Assembly (NCBI RefSeq): GCF_000819445.1
Contig: NZ_CP005286.1
Location: 1,364,001 to 1,428,000 of the forward strand
Source of the DNA: Corynebacterium humireducens NBRC 106098 = DSM 45392
Lineage (GTDB): Bacteria > Actinomycetota > Actinomycetes > Mycobacteriales > Mycobacteriaceae
Reading direction: 5' to 3'
Length of the DNA: 64,000 bases
Part shown: in pieces, positions 59,701-64,000 of the stretch
Layout: each line of letters begins with the position of its first letter
How positions within the stretch are numbered: position 1 is the stretch's first letter
The notes under the pieces: generated by a model
The model's database searches: none
What the model was told of the DNA's origin: nothing
What the model saw: only the letters and a program-made list of their open reading frames with translations
Made by a program: the position numbers and the translations under genes

Positions 59701-60780
59701 ATGACCCACATCGACGAGCTCGCCGCGCTGGGTACCTCCACCTGGCTCGATGACCTGTCCCGTGACCGCATCACCTCCGGCAACCTGGCCGAACTGATCG
59801 AGTCCAAGTCCATCGTCGGCGTCACCACCAACCCGGCGATCTTCGCCGCCGCCATGAGCAAGGGCGACTCCTACGACGCCCAGATCGCCGAGCTCAAGGA
59901 GTCCGGCGCCGCCGTGGACGAGGCCGTCTACGCCATGTCCGTCGACGACGTCCGCGACGCCTGCGACATCCTCCTGCCTGTCTACGAGCGCACCGGTGGG
60001 CAGGACGGCCGCGTGTCCATCGAGGTGGACCCGCGCATCTCCGCGGACCGCGCCGCCACCATCGCGCAGGCCCGCGAGCTGTGGAACAAGGTCGACCGCC
60101 CCAACGTGATGATCAAGATCCCGGCCACCCCGGAGTCCATCCCGGCGATCACCGACGCCCTGGCGGAGGGCATCTCCGTCAACGTCACCCTCATCTTCTC
60201 GGTCGCGCGCTACCGCGAGGTCATCGCCGCGTACCGCGAGGGCATCCAGCAGGCCGCCGAGAAGGGGCTCGACGTGTCGCAGATCCACTCGGTCGCGTCC
60301 TTCTTCGTCTCGCGTCTCGACGTCGAGATCGACCGCCGTCTCGAGGAGATCGGCACCGAGGAGGCGCTGGCGCTGCGCGGCAAGGCGGGCATCGCCAACG
60401 CCCGGCGTGCCTACGCGGTGTTCCAGGAGATCGGCCGGAAGGATCTGCCGGAGGGCGCCAACGTGCAGCGTCCGCTGTGGGCCTCCACCGGCGTGAAGAA
60501 CCCGGACTACCCGGCGACCCTCTACGTCACCGAGCTGGCCGGCCCGGAGACCGTCAACACCATGCCGGAGCCGACCATCGACGCCGTGCTCGAGCAGGGT
60601 GGCCTCCACGGCGACACCCTGAGCGGCACCGCGGACGACGCGCAGGCCGTCTTCGAGCAGCTGGTGCAGGTCGGCATCGACATGGAGGACGTCTTCGCGG
60701 TGCTGGAGCGCGAGGGCGTCGAGAAGTTCGTGTCCTCCTGGTCCGAGCTGCTCGACTCCATGGAGTCCCGACTGCGCTAG
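59701..60780 (+). CDS. tal: Transaldolase
   Basis: Transaldolase exchanges three-carbon units between sugar phosphates. The 359-residue protein shows [20 protein letters not shown] near the start, the Schiff-base Lys in [16 protein letters not shown], and [36 protein letters not shown] follows later. AAAGGAC lies about 6 nt before the ATG at 59701. It stands between tkt and zwf in the pentose-phosphate operon. Confidence 0.96.
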   Translation: MTHIDELAALGTSTWLDDLSRDRITSGNLAELIESKSIVGVTTNPAIFAAAMSKGDSYDAQIAELKESGAAVDEAVYAMSVDDVRDACDILLPVYERTGGQDGRVSIEVDPRISADRAATIAQARELWNKVDRPNVMIKIPATPESIPAITDALAEGISVNVTLIFSVARYREVIAAYREGIQQAAEKGLDVSQIHSVASFFVSRLDVEIDRRLEEIGTEEALALRGKAGIANARRAYAVFQEIGRKDLPEGANVQRPLWASTGVKNPDYPATLYVTELAGPETVNTMPEPTIDAVLEQGGLHGDTLSGTADDAQAVFEQLVQVGIDMEDVFAVLEREGVEKFVSSWSELLDSMESRLR

Positions 60781-60814
60781 CAGTCCCCTCCCCGACAGGA
60801 AAGGACCTGAGCGC

Positions 60815-62359
60815 ATGCCCCTCCCCGTGACCGGCACCGACGCCTGGATCAACCCGCTGCGGAACACCGTCGACAAGCGGCTGCCCCGCATCGCCGGCCC
60901 CTCCGGCATGGTGATCTTCGGCGTGACCGGTGACCTGGCCCGCAAGAAGCTGCTCCCGGCCATCTACGACCTGGCCAACCGTGGCCTCCTGCCGGCCGGT
61001 TTCACCCTCATCGGTTTCGGCCGTCGTCCCTGGAGCAAACCCGAGTTCGAGGAGTACGTGCGGGAGGCCGTCGAGAGCGGCGCCCGCACCGAGTTCCGCG
61101 AACACGTGTGGGAGCGGCTGGCCGAGGGCATGCACTTCGTCGAGGGCAACTTCGACGACGAGGGCTTCGACCGCCTCGCCGCCACCCTCGCCGAGATGGA
61201 CACCTCCCGCGGCACGGCGGGCAACTGGGCCTTCTACCTGTCGGTCCCGCCGGACTTCTTCACCGCCGTCTGCCACCAGCTGGAGCGCTCCGGCCTGGCG
61301 GAGGCCGGTGAGGAGTCGTGGCGTCGCGTGATCATCGAGAAGCCCTTCGGCCACGACCAGGACACGGCCCGGGAGCTCAACCGGGTGGTCAACGCCGTCT
61401 TCCCGGAGGAGTCGGTGTTCCGCATCGACCACTACCTGGGCAAGGAGACGGTGCAGAACATCCTGGCGCTGCGCTTCGCCAACCAGCTCTTCGACCCGAT
61501 CTGGAACGCGCACTACGTCGACCACGTGCAGATCACCATGGCCGAGGACATCGGTCTCGGTGGTCGGGCCGGCTACTACGACGGCATCGGCGCCGCCCGC
61601 GACGTCATGCAGAACCACCTCCTCCAGCTCCTGGCGCTGGTGGCCATGGAGGAGCCCATCGCCTTCGACCCGGCTGAGCTGCAGGCGGAGAAGGTCAAGG
61701 TCCTGCGCGCGACCAACCCCGTCTTCCCGCTGAACAAGACCACCGCCCGTGGCCAGTACGCGGCGGGCTGGCAGGGCTCGCACAAGGTGCGTGGCCTGCG
61801 TGAGGAGGAGGGTTTCGACCCGGACTCCACCACGGAGACCTACGCCGCCTGCACCCTGGAGATCAACTCCCGCCGCTGGGCGGGCGTGCCCTTCTACCTG
61901 CGGACCGGCAAGCGCCTGGGGCGCCGCGTCACGGAGATCGCCCTCGTGTTCAAGGAGGCGCCGCACCAGCCCTTCCTCGAGGGGCAGACGTCCTCGCTGG
62001 GGCAGAACGCGATCGTCATCCGCGTCCAGCCCGACGAGGGCGTGCTCATGCGCTTCGGCTCCAAGGTGCCCGGCTCCGCGATGGAGGTCCGTGACGTCAA
62101 CATGGACTTCTCCTACGCGGAGGCCTTCACCGAGGCGTCCCCGGAGGCCTATGAGCGGCTCATCCTCGATGCGCTTCTCGACGAGTCCTCGCTCTTCCCC
62201 ACCAACGAGGAGGTCGAGCTCTCCTGGGCGATCCTGGACCCGATCCTCGAGTTCTGGGCTGAGAAGGGCCAGCCCGAGGAGTACGAGTCCGGCACCTGGG
62301 GGCCCGCCTCCGCCGACCGCATGCTGGAACGGACCGGCCGCGCCTGGCGCCGCCCCTGA
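60815..62359 (+). CDS. zwf: Glucose-6-phosphate dehydrogenase
   Basis: The enzyme oxidises glucose-6-phosphate and makes NADPH, the entry to the oxidative pentose phosphate pathway. The 514-residue protein has the coenzyme motif VIFGVTGDLARKKLLPAIYDL, the substrate and catalytic signature RIDHYLGKETVQN, and IIEKPFGHD. The end is family-typical. GGAAAGGA precedes the ATG at 60815. In corynebacteria full activity needs OpcA, encoded next. Confidence 0.97.
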   Translation: MPLPVTGTDAWINPLRNTVDKRLPRIAGPSGMVIFGVTGDLARKKLLPAIYDLANRGLLPAGFTLIGFGRRPWSKPEFEEYVREAVESGARTEFREHVWERLAEGMHFVEGNFDDEGFDRLAATLAEMDTSRGTAGNWAFYLSVPPDFFTAVCHQLERSGLAEAGEESWRRVIIEKPFGHDQDTARELNRVVNAVFPEESVFRIDHYLGKETVQNILALRFANQLFDPIWNAHYVDHVQITMAEDIGLGGRAGYYDGIGAARDVMQNHLLQLLALVAMEEPIAFDPAELQAEKVKVLRATNPVFPLNKTTARGQYAAGWQGSHKVRGLREEEGFDPDSTTETYAACTLEINSRRWAGVPFYLRTGKRLGRRVTEIALVFKEAPHQPFLEGQTSSLGQNAIVIRVQPDEGVLMRFGSKVPGSAMEVRDVNMDFSYAEAFTEASPEAYERLILDALLDESSLFPTNEEVELSWAILDPILEFWAEKGQPEEYESGTWGPASADRMLERTGRAWRRP

Positions 62360-62376
62360 CCTGGAAGGGACCCGAC

Positions 62377-63327
62377 TTGAAGATCGAACTGCCGGACACC
62401 GACACCCGGAACATCGCCGCCAGCCTGCTCGAGGCCCGGGAGCACAACTCCCAGACCACCGGGCGGGTGCTCACCCTCATCGTCGTCGCCGCGCTCGACG
62501 ACGACGTCGACCACATCATCTCCGTCACCCGCGACGCCTCCCACGAGCACCCCGCCCGTGTGCTGGTGCTGCTCACCGGCCGGGAGGACGCTGACTCGCG
62601 TCTCGACGCCGAGGTGCGCGTCGGCGGTCACGCCGGCGCCTCGGAGATGGTCATCATGCGCATCACGGGCGAGATGGTCAACCACCTCGCCGCGGTGGTC
62701 ACCCCCCTGCTGCTGCCGGACACCCCGGTCGTCGCCTGGTGGCCGACCACCGCGCCGGAGAACCCCTCCGGGCATCCGCTGGGCCAGCTGGCGCAGCGCC
62801 GCATCACCAACGCGGACCACCCGGACAGTGAGTCGGTCCTCCGGCTCCGCCGTGCCACCTACGCCCCCGGTGACTCCGACATGGTGTGGTCGAAGATCAC
62901 CGCCTGGCGCGGTATCGTCGCCTCCTCCCTGGACCGTCACCCGCACGAGGACGTGGAGGCCGCCGTCCTCACCGGCCCGGCGGATGAGCCGCAGATCGAC
63001 ATCGCCGCCGGCTGGCTCGCCGACCGCCTCGGTGTGCCGGTCCGCCGGGAGGTGTGTGAACCGGGTAACGACGCCCGGCTCTTCCCCATCCGTCGTCTCA
63101 AGTTCGAACGCGCCTCCGGCCCGGTCCGCGTCGAGGTGCTCGACCACCGGACCGTGCTCGTCGCCCTGCCAGGGCGCCCGGAGTCGCTCGTCGCCATGAA
63201 CGAGCGTTCCGACGCCGACTGCCTCTCCGAGGAACTGCGTCACCTCGACCCCGATCTCGCCTACGCCAACGCTCTGCGCGGACTCACCCGTGTGAAAGGA
63301 ATCAATGGTCACCCTGCGTCGTCCTGA
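62377..63327 (+). CDS. opcA: Glucose-6-phosphate dehydrogenase assembly protein OpcA
   Basis: OpcA is an accessory protein that supports glucose-6-phosphate dehydrogenase. The 316-residue sequence has no enzyme motif. It carries the family blocks TTGRVLTLIVVAALDDDVD, LLLPDTPVVAWWPTTAPENP, SWLADRLG-type IDIAAGWLADRLGVPV, and FERASGPVRVEVLDHRTVLVALPG (in parts). A TTG start at 62377 has GGAAGGGA upstream. Its last 23 nt overlap the start of pgl, indicating translational coupling. Confidence 0.94.
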   Translation: MKIELPDTDTRNIAASLLEAREHNSQTTGRVLTLIVVAALDDDVDHIISVTRDASHEHPARVLVLLTGREDADSRLDAEVRVGGHAGASEMVIMRITGEMVNHLAAVVTPLLLPDTPVVAWWPTTAPENPSGHPLGQLAQRRITNADHPDSESVLRLRRATYAPGDSDMVWSKITAWRGIVASSLDRHPHEDVEAAVLTGPADEPQIDIAAGWLADRLGVPVRREVCEPGNDARLFPIRRLKFERASGPVRVEVLDHRTVLVALPGRPESLVAMNERSDADCLSEELRHLDPDLAYANALRGLTRVKGINGHPASS

Positions 63328-64000
63328 CACCCTGTCCACCCTGCTCGACCAGGCCGCCACGTCGCTCATCGACGTCGTCGCTGCCCTCCAGACCACCGGG
63401 GGCGGTGTCCACGCCGACGGTGTGGCCCGCCTGGTGCTCACCGGCGGCGGCGCCGGCATCGGCCTGCTGGAGCGCGTCCGTGAGCTCGAGGACGCCGACT
63501 CCCGCATCGACTGGTCCCGCGTCCACGTCTTCTTCGGCGACGAGCGCAACGTGCCCGTCTCCCACGAGGACTCCAACGAGGGGCAGGCGCGTACCGCCCT
63601 GCTCAGCCACGTCGACATCCCGGAGGCCAACATCCACGGCTACGGCGCCGACGGCGGCGACATGGAGGACAAGGCCCGCGACTACGAGCGGACCATCGCG
63701 GAGGTGGCCCCCGAGGGCTTCGACATCCACCTGCTCGGCATGGGCCACGAGGGTCACATCAACTCCCTGTTCCCCCACACCGACGCCGTCCGCGAGGCCG
63801 AGCGCCTGGTCATCGCCGTGACCGACTCCCCCAAGCCACCCGCCGAACGCCTCACCCTCACCCTGCCGGCCGTGCGCCGCGCGGAGCAGGTGTGGCTGCT
63901 GGTCTCCGGCGGGAACAAGGCCGAGGCCGCGGCGCAGATCATCGCGCGGGCCAACCCCGAGGACTGGCCCGCCGCCGGTGCCGCGGGCACGGAGGACACC
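63305..64000 (+). CDS. pgl: 6-phosphogluconolactonase (partial, runs off the window)
   Basis: The enzyme hydrolyses 6-phosphogluconolactone to 6-phosphogluconate. The 232 visible codons include VLTGGGAGIGLLERV, HVFFGDERNVPVSHEDSNEGQAR, the family motif FDIHLLGMGHEGHINSLFPH with its catalytic His region, and LTLTLPAVRRAEQVWLLVSG. The ATG at 63305 lies inside opcA's end, with GAAAGGA about 6 nt upstream. The frame is still open at the right edge; only a short C-terminus (about 10-30 residues) should be missing. Confidence 0.94.
   Translation, partial: MVTLRRPDTLSTLLDQAATSLIDVVAALQTTGGGVHADGVARLVLTGGGAGIGLLERVRELEDADSRIDWSRVHVFFGDERNVPVSHEDSNEGQARTALLSHVDIPEANIHGYGADGGDMEDKARDYERTIAEVAPEGFDIHLLGMGHEGHINSLFPHTDAVREAERLVIAVTDSPKPPAERLTLTLPAVRRAEQVWLLVSGGNKAEAAAQIIARANPEDWPAAGAAGTEDT

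Noticed and set aside
1..64000. CRISPR arrays, rRNA genes or riboswitches
   Set aside because: I found no spaced direct repeats, no rRNA sequence and no conserved riboswitch core when reading the intergenic regions. Only one tRNA gene is recognisable.

Overview
The window is a gene-dense, high-GC chromosomal segment of a Corynebacterium-type actinobacterium. Support comes from gene neighbourhoods typical of the group: arc-dop-pup-pafA-pafB-pafC-tatA-tatC-helY without proteasome genes, hisE-hisG-aspA, tkt-tal-zwf-opcA-pgl next to ctaB, lnt-ppm1-rbpA, mshC (mycothiol) and uppP. Many genes start at a bare ATG or GTG 6-8 nt after a TANNNT hexamer with no Shine-Dalgarno sequence, as in corynebacterial leaderless transcripts. 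I cannot name the species.

Layout. 1-6.3 kb: end of an NlpC/P60 hydrolase gene, hemH, two conserved hypotheticals, an NfeD-SPFH pair, an HTH protein, a TVP38-type membrane protein and a cupin. 6.3-10.5 kb: an accessory patch with an Abi/HEPN abortive-infection gene, an IS1249-like element split by an IS3-family element, and tRNA-Leu(GAG). 10.7-18 kb: a PEBP-like protein, pyrD, a lipoprotein, an aldo/keto-reductase homologue, uppP, mshC and a HAD hydrolase. 18-24 kb: hisE-hisG, aspA, a Dcu-type C4-dicarboxylate carrier and fhs. 24-27 kb: a RecB-like nuclease, an M18 aminopeptidase and trmI. 27-38 kb: the pupylation, DNA-damage-regulator, Tat and HelY cluster. 38-50 kb: a trypsin-like protease, an M24 peptidase, a DprE2-like reductase, a lipase, fxsA, lnt, ppm1, rbpA, a zinc-finger protein, YceI, a metal-dependent hydrolase, an SRPBCC protein and a methyltransferase-like protein. 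50-55 kb: ndh and a pyruvate formate-lyase operon in which the glycyl-radical domain is a separate 83-residue gene. 55-64 kb: an HNH protein, ctaB and the pentose-phosphate operon.

Metabolic themes. Aspartase plus Dcu carrier (aspartate to fumarate, C4-dicarboxylate exchange), split PFL with its activase (pyruvate to acetyl-CoA and formate) and formate-tetrahydrofolate ligase suggest life with little oxygen. Ndh-2 and heme O synthase serve aerobic respiration.

Most unusual signals: the two-gene PFL; four divergent gene pairs whose leaderless -10 boxes lie only 2-5 bp apart; four convergent pairs that share a CTAG stop; a perfect inverted pair of DnaA boxes between the HNH gene and ctaB; and an IS1249-like insertion into a reconstructable 13-bp hairpin.
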